Assembly (NCBI RefSeq): GCF_014879935.1
Contig: NZ_JACSRD010000171.1
Location: 1 to 64,000, forward strand
Source: Prosthecobacter sp.
GTDB taxonomy: Bacteria; Verrucomicrobiota; Verrucomicrobiia; Verrucomicrobiales; Verrucomicrobiaceae
Direction of reading: 5' to 3'
Length of the DNA stretch: 64,000 nucleotides
The notes beneath the pieces are model-generated. The model saw only the letters and a program-made list of their open reading frames with translations. It was not told the DNA's origin and ran no database searches. How positions within the stretch are numbered: position 1 is the first letter of the stretch; each line of letters starts with the position of its first letter. This document shows positions 56,694 through 64,000 of the stretch, piece after piece. The position numbers and the translations under genes were made by a program.

Positions 56694-58658
56694 TCAACGC
56701 GGCAGGCCTTTGCGGGCCATCGCGGTCTCGGCCGCCTGGACGAGTTGCTGAAGCTGCGGATCATCCGGCACCACGGCGCTCGCCTGATGAAAATGATCCA
56801 GCGCACGATGAGGGAGGCCGGTTTGGAGATAGACGAGACCGATGGCCTTGCGCGTCTGGACGTCGTGAGGCAGGACCTTCAAGATTTCCCGGAATACCGA
56901 AACCGCCTCGTCAAACCGGCCGACACCGGCCAGCCCTAGGCCCAGTGTGAAAGCGACGGGCGGCTTCGAGGTGGCGGTCTGGTCCTGCTTGATGAGTTCC
57001 ATCGTGCTGTCCAGGGACTCCTTGGGGCGGTTGAGCCGGAGCAGCGAGTTGGAGAGGTTCAGCAGGCCGTTCTGGAAGCGCGGCTCGATCTTCAGCGCCT
57101 CACGGTAGCATTCCACCGCCTTTTCATCCTTCCCGGAGTCCGAATAAGCCGCGCCGAGGTTCCCCCACGTGCGGTATTTGTTCGGACTTTTGGCCACAGT
57201 ATCCTCCCAGAGGCTTTCACGATCGCTCCACACGAGGTTACGCCTGCAGGTCCGCCAGGAAAGGCCGACGAGGGCGCAGACCACCACCGCAGGCACCACA
57301 AGGCGCATCACTTGGCGGGTGCTGCCACGGAGCCGGTCCAGAACACAGGCCACGAAGATGAAGAGGCCAACTGAACCTGGATAAGTGCGATGTTCGGCGA
57401 CAAAATCCGGCAGCGGCACCAGCCCGGAGGAAACCGAGAGGGTCAGGAAGAACCAGATCACGGACGCAAAGCCGAGCGCAAAGCGTACATCGCCCCGATG
57501 GCGGCGGAAGAGCCACCAGGACAATGCCACGAAGCCCGCCAGCACGGCCACGGCTCCCAGCACGGGCCCCTCGAAGAGCGATTCGTATTTCGGCCACTCG
57601 GGATCGAGATTCAGCGAGGTGGGCCAGAAGAACTTCCGCAGGTAGTGCACGACGACAGTGAACTCGGTGACGATGTAGTGCCAGTGATTGAGCGGCACGT
57701 CGCGGCTGTTCACGATGTTCGTGGCCGCATGCAGGTCGAGACCGCCGTGCTGCGCGGAGGCGATGGCGATGATGAGGATCGGAATGAGCGGCATGCAGAG
57801 CAGCAGAGGCAGCCCCCGTTTGACCGCGTGGCGCAGACCCGTGCCGAACACCATCCAGTCGATCATCACGGCCACCAACGGCACAAAGACAGAGCATTCC
57901 TTCGTCTGCATCGCCAGGATCATCGACACGACGGAACCGGTCCGGAGCGCCCAGAGCCCGCGACGCGACGTGGCCTCGATGGATTTGAAATACAGCCACA
58001 GGGCCAGCAGCGAGAACAGCGTCACGAGCGAGGTGAAGCGCTGCACGATGTAAGTCACGGACTCAATCGCCAGTGGATGGGCGACGAAAAACAACGCTGC
58101 GGTCAGGGAGATGAAGCGCACGGATTCGCGGCGCAGGCCGCCCGTTTTGACAAAACGTCCGAGCAAGGTGCTGGCGAACGCATAGACGAGCAATGCATTG
58201 AGCCCGTGGATGAGGATGTTCACCGCCCGGAACCAGCGTGGATTGAAATCGTCTGCGAGGTGGTTCCAGTAAAAGGTCATGTAGGCCACCGGGCGCATGA
58301 TGGCGTTGCAGGCGTAGTCCGGATCGGAGCCGATCTCGGCCGGGCGCCGGGCGAAGTCGCCAAATCCTTTCAAATACGCCAGGGTCCCGGCGTCCTTGAA
58401 GAAGGGGTTTTGGGACATGTAGGTGTGGTCGTCGAACACCATGGGGAAATCGACCGTCCAGGTGTAAAGACCGGCACAAAGCGCCACAATCAAGCTGGCT
58501 GCCAGCGCATGAAACCAGCGGCCGATGGTGCTTCGGGAGACGGCGGGAGACGGCTGTTCCACTTCAGCCGCAGGCTGCGGCTCCAGCGCGATGACGGCTG
58601 TTTCACGGCGCGTTTCAACTTTCGTGCGGGATTGTTTCGGGTGGCGGCGTTTAGACAT
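56694..58658 (-). CDS. Multi-TM glycosyltransferase-like protein with C-terminal TPRs (TMTC/PMT-like)
   Basis: FDDHTYMSQNPFFKD, many TM helices, HPLAIESVTYIVQRFTSL, C-terminal TPR units (RTWGNLGAAYSDSGKDEKAVECYREALKIEPRFQNGLLNLSNSLLRL). Confidence 0.92.
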   Translation of the reverse strand: MSKRRHPKQSRTKVETRRETAVIALEPQPAAEVEQPSPAVSRSTIGRWFHALAASLIVALCAGLYTWTVDFPMVFDDHTYMSQNPFFKDAGTLAYLKGFGDFARRPAEIGSDPDYACNAIMRPVAYMTFYWNHLADDFNPRWFRAVNILIHGLNALLVYAFASTLLGRFVKTGGLRRESVRFISLTAALFFVAHPLAIESVTYIVQRFTSLVTLFSLLALWLYFKSIEATSRRGLWALRTGSVVSMILAMQTKECSVFVPLVAVMIDWMVFGTGLRHAVKRGLPLLLCMPLIPILIIAIASAQHGGLDLHAATNIVNSRDVPLNHWHYIVTEFTVVVHYLRKFFWPTSLNLDPEWPKYESLFEGPVLGAVAVLAGFVALSWWLFRRHRGDVRFALGFASVIWFFLTLSVSSGLVPLPDFVAEHRTYPGSVGLFIFVACVLDRLRGSTRQVMRLVVPAVVVCALVGLSWRTCRRNLVWSDRESLWEDTVAKSPNKYRTWGNLGAAYSDSGKDEKAVECYREALKIEPRFQNGLLNLSNSLLRLNRPKESLDSTMELIKQDQTATSKPPVAFTLGLGLAGVGRFDEAVSVFREILKVLPHDVQTRKAIGLVYLQTGLPHRALDHFHQASAVVPDDPQLQQLVQAAETAMARKGLPR

Positions 58659-58705
58659 GATTCACGGCGGTTATTCCGGAATTTTGCCGTAAAACGGTGC
58701 TCGAT

Positions 58706-58750
58706 CACAAATGACAAGAGCCGTCGCGTCTCACGCCACACGACCGTGGC
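58706..58750 (-). promoter_or_regulatory. Shared 45-bp upstream motif, copy 1
   Basis: Plus strand CACAAATGAC-N10-GCGTCTCACGCCACA-N5-GTGGC; ungapped match to copy 2 at 63847-63891; 47 nt upstream of the 58658 start. Confidence 0.7.
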
Positions 58751-58762
58751 CGGAAATGCCAC

Positions 58763-59440
58763 TCATGCGCCGTGCTCGCGCACCCACTGGCCCGCACGCA
58801 GGTAAAGCTCGGCCGCGCTGCGCAGTTGCAGCTTCTCCTTGATGCGTGCGCGGTAGGTTTCCACGGTGGATTCGCCCAGGCTGAGCGTCTGGGCGATCTC
58901 GCGTGTGCTTTTGCCACGGCCGAGCATCTGGAACACCTCCAGCTCACGATCTGCCAGCGTTTCCATGCCGGTGATGTCCGAGCCGGACCGGCGATGCGTC
59001 ATGCGCTCCAGCAGCCGGGCGGTCATCTGCTTGCTGGCATAAACTTCCCCCTGCATCACGCAGCGGATGGCCTTCACCACCTCGGTGGAGGCCTCGTTCT
59101 TGGTGATGTATCCCTTGGCTCCGGCCCGCAACGCACGTTCGGCGTAGAGCTCCTCGTCGTGCATGGAAAGGACCAGCACGTTGATGTTCAGGCCCTGGGC
59201 CTTGATGTCCTTGAGCAGCTCCAGGCCGCTGGAACCGCGCAGGGTGATGTCCACGATGGCGATGTCAGGCTGGTTTTTCTGAATCAGGCGCATGGCGTCC
59301 TTGATGTTGTCCGCCTCGCCGCACACCGCCATGCCGAGCTCACGATTGATCAACTGCCCGAGATGCTCGCGGAACATGGGATGGTCTTCGACGAGGAGCA
59401 CTTTGCAGCCTTTGACGGGTTTGGGTTCGAGGGAGGACAT
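58763..59440 (-). CDS. NarL/LuxR-family response regulator
   Basis: CKVLLVEDHPMFREHL; DIAIVDITLRGSSGLELL; LADRELEVFQMLGRGKSTREIAQTLSLGESTVETYRARIKEKL; start set to 59440. Confidence 0.96.
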   Translation of the reverse strand: MSSLEPKPVKGCKVLLVEDHPMFREHLGQLINRELGMAVCGEADNIKDAMRLIQKNQPDIAIVDITLRGSSGLELLKDIKAQGLNINVLVLSMHDEELYAERALRAGAKGYITKNEASTEVVKAIRCVMQGEVYASKQMTARLLERMTHRRSGSDITGMETLADRELEVFQMLGRGKSTREIAQTLSLGESTVETYRARIKEKLQLRSAAELYLRAGQWVREHGA

Positions 59441-59459
59441 GGCGTTGTGGTGTTGGGGT

Positions 59460-60539
59460 TCAATGGACGGGAGCCCGGCACAAAACCGTCGTGCCGGCGC
59501 CTTGTTTGGATTCGATTTTAAACTCCGCGCCGAGGGACTGGGCGCGGTACTGCATGGTGCGCAGGCCCATGCCGGCGTCGGTCTTTCCGGTGGCAAAGGC
59601 AAGCCCGGAGCCGTTGTCCTCGATCCTGAGCTCGAGCACTTCCTCCACCTGGGAGAGGCTGATCGTCAGTTGCGTCGCACCGCTGTGCCGGATGGCGTTC
59701 GCCACGGCCTCCTGGGCGATGCGATAGAGGTGCATGGCGGTCTCCGGACCGTCGATGTAAACCTCGGCCGCCTCCTTGACCTCGATGCTGACACCGGTGA
59801 GCCGGCTGGTCATCGAGGCGAGATCGGTCAATGCCGCCGAGAGGCCGTTGCGGTCCACATGCACCGGGAAGATGCCGTGCGCGAGGTTGCGGGCCTCCAT
59901 CACCGCCTGCTGGATGGATTCCTCGATCATGACCGCGTCACGTGCCGCGGCGACGTTCTGCGCCTGCAATTCGTCCGCCAGCACACGGGCGGCGCAGCCG
60001 ATGGCGGCCAGATGCTGGCACACGCCATCGTGAAGATCCTGCCCGATGCGCTGCTGCTCGTGCTCGCTGACGCGCACGATGTCCTGCTCGAGCTGCCGCC
60101 GCTCCTCCAGCATGCGGATGTGCTCGGCATCGGCATCCTGCTTGTTCCTGACGGCGGCCGTGGCAAACACGACGACGCCGAAGTAGAACTCGCGGTTGAT
60201 CATCGCCCACACGAAGCCGAGCTGCGTCTCGTAGGGGTGTGATTCGATGTTCGCCAGATACCACACGGCCCCTGACAGCACCGAGACCAGGATGCCGGCG
60301 GCCGGACCGGACCACCAGACCGAGCAGGCGATGGGAACGGCGTAGAAAATGAAAAGGCTGATCTCCCAGCCAGTGAGCTTGTCCAGCCAGCCCATGACCA
60401 TCGTCACCACCACCGGCACGATCAGCGCCATCCACAACGGAGCCGCCCGCATGCGCTGCGTGATGCCCGCACGCCGCCTTGAAGCCGGAACGGCCGGCCG
60501 GAAGCTGGAGCTGATGCTTTCGAGAACGCCCGTCTTCAT
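59460..60539 (-). CDS. Membrane sensor histidine kinase (HisKA_3/NarX type)
   Basis: Several N-terminal TM helices; IGQDLHDGVCQHLAAIGCAARVL; AVANAIRHSGATQLTISLS; IEDNGSGL; GMGLRTMQYRAQSLGAEF. Confidence 0.94.
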   Translation of the reverse strand: MKTGVLESISSSFRPAVPASRRRAGITQRMRAAPLWMALIVPVVVTMVMGWLDKLTGWEISLFIFYAVPIACSVWWSGPAAGILVSVLSGAVWYLANIESHPYETQLGFVWAMINREFYFGVVVFATAAVRNKQDADAEHIRMLEERRQLEQDIVRVSEHEQQRIGQDLHDGVCQHLAAIGCAARVLADELQAQNVAAARDAVMIEESIQQAVMEARNLAHGIFPVHVDRNGLSAALTDLASMTSRLTGVSIEVKEAAEVYIDGPETAMHLYRIAQEAVANAIRHSGATQLTISLSQVEEVLELRIEDNGSGLAFATGKTDAGMGLRTMQYRAQSLGAEFKIESKQGAGTTVLCRAPVH

Positions 60540-60988
60540 GCAAAGAAACGCTGTCCGGCCACCATAGCCGAAAATTCCTGGTAATCGCGAATGTAATCCT
60601 CCGGGGCGTAGGCGTGGGACGCCAGCACCATGAGCACCGAATCGGCGGAATGCAGATGCTGCGTGGCCCAGACCATCGGCGGCACCAGCACTCCCATCGT
60701 CGGCCGGTTGAGGCAGAACTCCTCGCGGTTCCCGCCGTCATCGACGCACACATGACACTCCCCGCTCACGCAGACGAGAAACTGCCAGCACTCCCGGTGC
60801 GCATGCTCGCCACGCGTCTGCTGGTCCGGGATCGCGTAGGTCATGAAGCACCGTTTCGGCGCGAAAGGCAGCTCCTGCTGAAAATCGCACACCGCCAGGT
60901 TTCCGCGCACACGATCCACCACGTGGCGCAGCTCGTACAGCCGCACTCCACGCACGGAACAGGGTTCGATGGCGGTTTCGTGGATCAT
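60536..60988 (-). CDS. FdtA/QdtA-family cupin (dTDP-6-deoxyhexose ketoisomerase-like)
   Basis: RGNLAVCDFQQELPFAPKRCFMTYAIPDQQTRGEHAHRECWQFLVCVSGECHVCVDDG; RPTMGVLVPPMVWA; start set to 60988. Confidence 0.9.
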   Translation of the reverse strand: MIHETAIEPCSVRGVRLYELRHVVDRVRGNLAVCDFQQELPFAPKRCFMTYAIPDQQTRGEHAHRECWQFLVCVSGECHVCVDDGGNREEFCLNRPTMGVLVPPMVWATQHLHSADSVLMVLASHAYAPEDYIRDYQEFSAMVAGQRFFA

Positions 60989-61935
60989 GCGGATTTGAGT
61001 CGATGATTGATCACGCTGCGGACCAGCGACTGCGGCTTCCCGGACACGGTCATGAACGCACGGCCGACGTATTCGCCGATGATGCCCAGCATCAGGAGCT
61101 GGGCGCCGCTGAACAGTGCCAGCGCCCCCATGATCGAGCCCCAGCCCACCTGCCGCTGGCCGACGAAAAGCGTCTCGATGACCACCTCGGCCAGGATCAC
61201 GACGCCGAACGCGCACAAGACGAAGCCCAGGATGCTCGCCAGCCGCAAAGGCATGACGCTGAAGTCAAACAGCAGGCTCAGCGCGAGACGCACCAGCTTG
61301 CGCGGCGTGTAGCCGCTGCGGCCGCTCGCACGTTCGGCGTGTTCCACCGTCAGTTTGCCGATGCGATCCGTCGCCCCGAGGATCAAGCCATCAATGTAGG
61401 GATACGGGCCGCGATGACCGGCGATCCGCTCGATCAGATCCCGCCGCAAAGCCCGGAAACTCGACAGATACAGGTCCCGCGGCTTCCCCAGCAGAAACGT
61501 GGCGGCACGGTTGATGAACCAGCTCCCGGCATTCCGCCAGCGGGAGTGCTTTTTGTCCTCGTAGCACGAGTAGATCACATCCATCCCGGACTCCCGCAGG
61601 TGATCCAGCAGGCGCAGGGCCTCAGCCACCGGATTTTGCAGATCGTCATCCAGATTGACCACGAACTGCCCGCGCGAACGCCGGTAGCCCTCCAGCACGG
61701 CCGCATGTTCGCCGAAGTTGCGTGCCAGCTCCACCAGCGTCACCGGCGCGGGGAAGACCTCGATCAGCTCCGCCGCCAGACGGGAGGTGCCGTCGCTGCT
61801 GCCATCATCCACGAGCACCAGCTCCCACGAATCGACGATCTCCAACTGGCGGAACGCGTCCAGCAGCGCCCGCAACGCGGGGCCGGTGTTGTGCAGGGGC
61901 ACCACAAAGCTCAGCAGCGGATCATCGGGCTCCAT
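60985..61935 (-). CDS. Family 2 glycosyltransferase with C-terminal TM helices
   Basis: LSFVVPLHNTGPALRALLDAF; LVLVDDGSSDGT; NLDDDLQNPVAEALRLL; two C-terminal TM helices (GtrB/ArnC-like). Confidence 0.94.
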   Translation of the reverse strand: MEPDDPLLSFVVPLHNTGPALRALLDAFRQLEIVDSWELVLVDDGSSDGTSRLAAELIEVFPAPVTLVELARNFGEHAAVLEGYRRSRGQFVVNLDDDLQNPVAEALRLLDHLRESGMDVIYSCYEDKKHSRWRNAGSWFINRAATFLLGKPRDLYLSSFRALRRDLIERIAGHRGPYPYIDGLILGATDRIGKLTVEHAERASGRSGYTPRKLVRLALSLLFDFSVMPLRLASILGFVLCAFGVVILAEVVIETLFVGQRQVGWGSIMGALALFSGAQLLMLGIIGEYVGRAFMTVSGKPQSLVRSVINHRLKSA

Positions 61936-62698
61936 GATCAGGCAGGGGGGTGGCGGTGCGGCGGGCGACGACGTAGATGGACGACCCGAACGGAAGGCGC
62001 AGCAGGCGGCAAAGGAGCGCGTCGATCCGGCCGGCGACGGTCAGCAGGCGGTTCCACGCTGGTGAAGGCAGGTGCAGGTCCGACGCGACGGCCGCGCGGG
62101 CTTCCTCCGACTGCCAGCGGCTCCATTGCCGGCGGGCAAGGAGGGGCAGGAAGAGCCAGGCGTTCCAGTGGTGGGTGATCACGGCGTCGAAGCTATGAAC
62201 CTTCAGCAGCCGTTGCACATGACACATCCTGTAGCGCCTCACGCCACCCACCGCGGCATCGTGGGAGCCGCGCAAGGCCTCAAAGGCCGGCAGGTTCAGC
62301 ACCAGCAGGCCTCCCGGCCTCAGGACGCGCCGCATCTCGCGCAGCGCCTGTTCCTCATCCACCGCCTCGTGGTAGAGCACGTCGAGGCTCAACACTGCGT
62401 CAAACTCGCCGTCGGCAAACGGCAGCGCGTTGACCGAGCCCATGCTGACCATCGGCAGGCCGCGATCATGGCAATGCCGCACGGCAATCTCGGACACATC
62501 GATGCCGGAGGCCTCGAGCAGCGGGATTTCGTTCGTCAAAAACCGCAGCATGCCGCCGGTGCCGCAGCCGGCGTCCAGGACACGCGCCAGTGGCGGCAGC
62601 CTCGATGGCAATGTCATCGAGACGAGATTTCGCAGCACGGCATACCACCAGTGGCGGTCCTCCAGCGCCCTCAGCGTGTCATATTCAGCGGGCCGCAT
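61922..62698 (-). CDS. SAM-dependent methyltransferase, class I
   Basis: EDRHWWYAVLRNLV; VLDAGCGTGGMLRFL; FDAVLSLDVLYHEAVDEEQALREMRRVLRPGGLLVLNLP; start set to 62698. Confidence 0.92.
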   Translation of the reverse strand: MRPAEYDTLRALEDRHWWYAVLRNLVSMTLPSRLPPLARVLDAGCGTGGMLRFLTNEIPLLEASGIDVSEIAVRHCHDRGLPMVSMGSVNALPFADGEFDAVLSLDVLYHEAVDEEQALREMRRVLRPGGLLVLNLPAFEALRGSHDAAVGGVRRYRMCHVQRLLKVHSFDAVITHHWNAWLFLPLLARRQWSRWQSEEARAAVASDLHLPSPAWNRLLTVAGRIDALLCRLLRLPFGSSIYVVARRTATPLPDHGAR

Positions 62699-63812
62699 GA
62701 TCGTCTCCGATGATGATCTGGCAGGCGGTGTGGACCGCCTCTTCGCCGAGCCAGGGATGCAGCGGCAGGGAAAGTACCTCCCCCGCCGCCTTCTCGCTCT
62801 CCGGCAGTGTCTCGCCGCCGCTAAAAGCCGGCTGCAGGTGCAGCGGCACCGGGTAATGCACCGCCGCAGGCACACCGGCGGCCTGCAACCGCCCCAGCAC
62901 GCGCTCCCGCGCGGCACAACGCACCACGTATTGATGATAGGCATGCCCGCACCCCGGCCTGACGCAGGGTGGCCTCACACCGCTGGAGGCAGACAGTCGC
63001 TCGTCGTAAGTCGCCGCCACCTTCCGCCGCTCCGCGACATTTTGCGCCAGCGTGCGCAGTTTCACCCGCAGGATCGCGGCCTGGATCTCATCCAGACGGC
63101 TGTTCACTCCGGCCGCGTCGCTGCAATGGCGGCTGCGCCATCCATACTGGCGGATGGAGCGCAGGCGGGCGGCGAATTCGTCGTCATTCGTGGCCACGGC
63201 TCCCGCATCGCCGATCGCGCCGAGGTTTTTCGTGGGGTAAAAGCTGAAGGCAGCCGCCCGGCCCAGGCTTCCGGTCATCCGGCCCTGCCACAGGGCACCG
63301 TGCGACTGCGCACAATCCTCCAGCAGCAGCACCCCGTGCCGGTCGGCCACGATCTGCAGGCTCTGCCAGTCCACCGGATGGCCGAAGAGATGCACGGCGA
63401 GCACCGCCTTCACTCCCCTGCCCGCCTGCGCCCGCAGCACCGCCTCCAGCGACTCTGGACACAGCGTGAAAGTGCCCGGCGTCACGTCCGCGAGCACCAG
63501 GGCGGCACCACTGCGCATCACTCCCGCCGCCACAGCGGACGGGGCGAAGGACGGCACCACCACCTGGCTGCCCGGGCCGATGTCCAGAGCCCGCAGCATG
63601 ATCTCGATCGCGTCCGTGCCGCTCGCCAGCCCCACCACGTGCCGCACGTTCAGAAACGCGGCGAATTCGGCCTCGAAGGCGCTCACTTCGCCTCCTAAAA
63701 TGTAGCTGCCGCTGGCAAAGACCCGCTGCACCGCCCCGGAGACCGCCGGTTCGTGTCGCCGCCAGTCCTCCAGTGGAAAGGGTGGGAACAAAGGGTCGGC
63801 GGGAGCGGTCAT
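62685..63812 (-). CDS. DegT/DnrJ/EryC1/StrS aminotransferase (FdtB/QdtB-like)
   Basis: GSYILGGEVSAFEAEFAAFL; GLASGTDAIEIMLRAL; LEDCAQSHGALWQGRMTGSLGRAAAFSFYPTKNLGAIGDAGAVAT (PLP Lys); GVNSRLDEIQAAILRVKL; ORF track start 63824. Confidence 0.95.
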   Translation of the reverse strand: MTAPADPLFPPFPLEDWRRHEPAVSGAVQRVFASGSYILGGEVSAFEAEFAAFLNVRHVVGLASGTDAIEIMLRALDIGPGSQVVVPSFAPSAVAAGVMRSGAALVLADVTPGTFTLCPESLEAVLRAQAGRGVKAVLAVHLFGHPVDWQSLQIVADRHGVLLLEDCAQSHGALWQGRMTGSLGRAAAFSFYPTKNLGAIGDAGAVATNDDEFAARLRSIRQYGWRSRHCSDAAGVNSRLDEIQAAILRVKLRTLAQNVAERRKVAATYDERLSASSGVRPPCVRPGCGHAYHQYVVRCAARERVLGRLQAAGVPAAVHYPVPLHLQPAFSGGETLPESEKAAGEVLSLPLHPWLGEEAVHTACQIIIGDDHAAR

Positions 63813-63846
63813 GCGGCCCGCCATCCTCCCAAGCGGCCACTACCGC

Positions 63847-63891
63847 CGCAAATGACGCCACGCGTGGCGTCCCACGCCACAACTTTGTGGC
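63847..63891 (-). promoter_or_regulatory. Shared 45-bp upstream motif, copy 2 (with an extra perfect 18-bp palindrome)
   Basis: Plus strand CGCAAATGAC-N10-GCGTCCCACGCCACA-N5-GTGGC; contains GACGCCACGCGTGGCGTC (63854-63871); 23-35 nt upstream of the aminotransferase start. Confidence 0.7.
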
Positions 63892-63922
63892 AACGAATCA
63901 AACCCTCCGCTCACCACGCACT

Positions 63923-63942
63923 GAGAACCGAGAACCGAGAAC
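63923..63942. repeat. Short heptanucleotide tandem repeat (gagaacc)
   Basis: gagaacc gagaacc gagaac. Confidence 0.7.
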
Positions 63943-63950
63943 AAGCCCGC

Positions 63951-64000
63951 TCAAAGCAACCCACCCGCCTTCACATCGAGATACTTGTTCGCGAGTGCCA
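63951..64000 (-). CDS. C-terminus of an unidentified CDS (runs off right edge)
   Basis: Minus-strand frame ALANKYLDVKAGGLL* with stop at 63951-63953; too short to assign. Confidence 0.35.
   Translation of the reverse strand, partial: ALANKYLDVKAGGLL

Noticed and set aside
57390-58805. 471-aa plus-strand ORF antisense to the TPR glycosyltransferase
   Set aside because: Shadow ORF, low-complexity polar composition.

Overview
GC-rich, gene-dense bacterial chromosome segment. The gene families (DUF1501, DUF1549/DUF1553 planctomycete-type cytochromes, PVC-type ECF sigma factors, SUMF1/SHD1 proteins) suggest a PVC-superphylum organism, most likely a verrucomicrobium (inference). I see no rRNA, tRNA, CRISPR array, prophage or transposase. 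About 45 CDS are supported. They include: the N-terminus of a cyanophycin synthetase cut by the left edge and missed by the ORF track; an ECF sigma/anti-sigma/PD40/PSD1-cytochrome gene series; a 2.7-kaa alpha-2-macroglobulin-like protein; an AAA ATPase + DUF4276 pair whose DUF4276 gene is frameshifted at a 7-C run; folP, acylphosphatase, an ABC exporter, rex and proS; two toxin-antitoxin modules; a PVC sigma factor next to a Hanks kinase with four SUMF1 domains plus SHD1/SUMF1 paralogs; a WD40-cytochrome-coiled-coil protein; and an overlapping six-gene glycan + two-component operon. Most interesting non-coding signals: (i) an ungapped 45-bp motif shared by the promoter regions of the glycan/two-component operon and of the next membrane glycosyltransferase gene; (ii) a REP/BIME-like inverted hairpin pair with compensatory stem changes between convergent genes; (iii) a heptanucleotide-period palindromic element inserted in frame in a DUF1549 gene; (iv) a four-copy TTGAC array upstream of the WD40-cytochrome gene; (v) a 10-bp-arm hairpin over a start codon. 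Several ORF-track starts were moved to more plausible downstream starts. All family calls come from reading motifs by eye; no database search was run.
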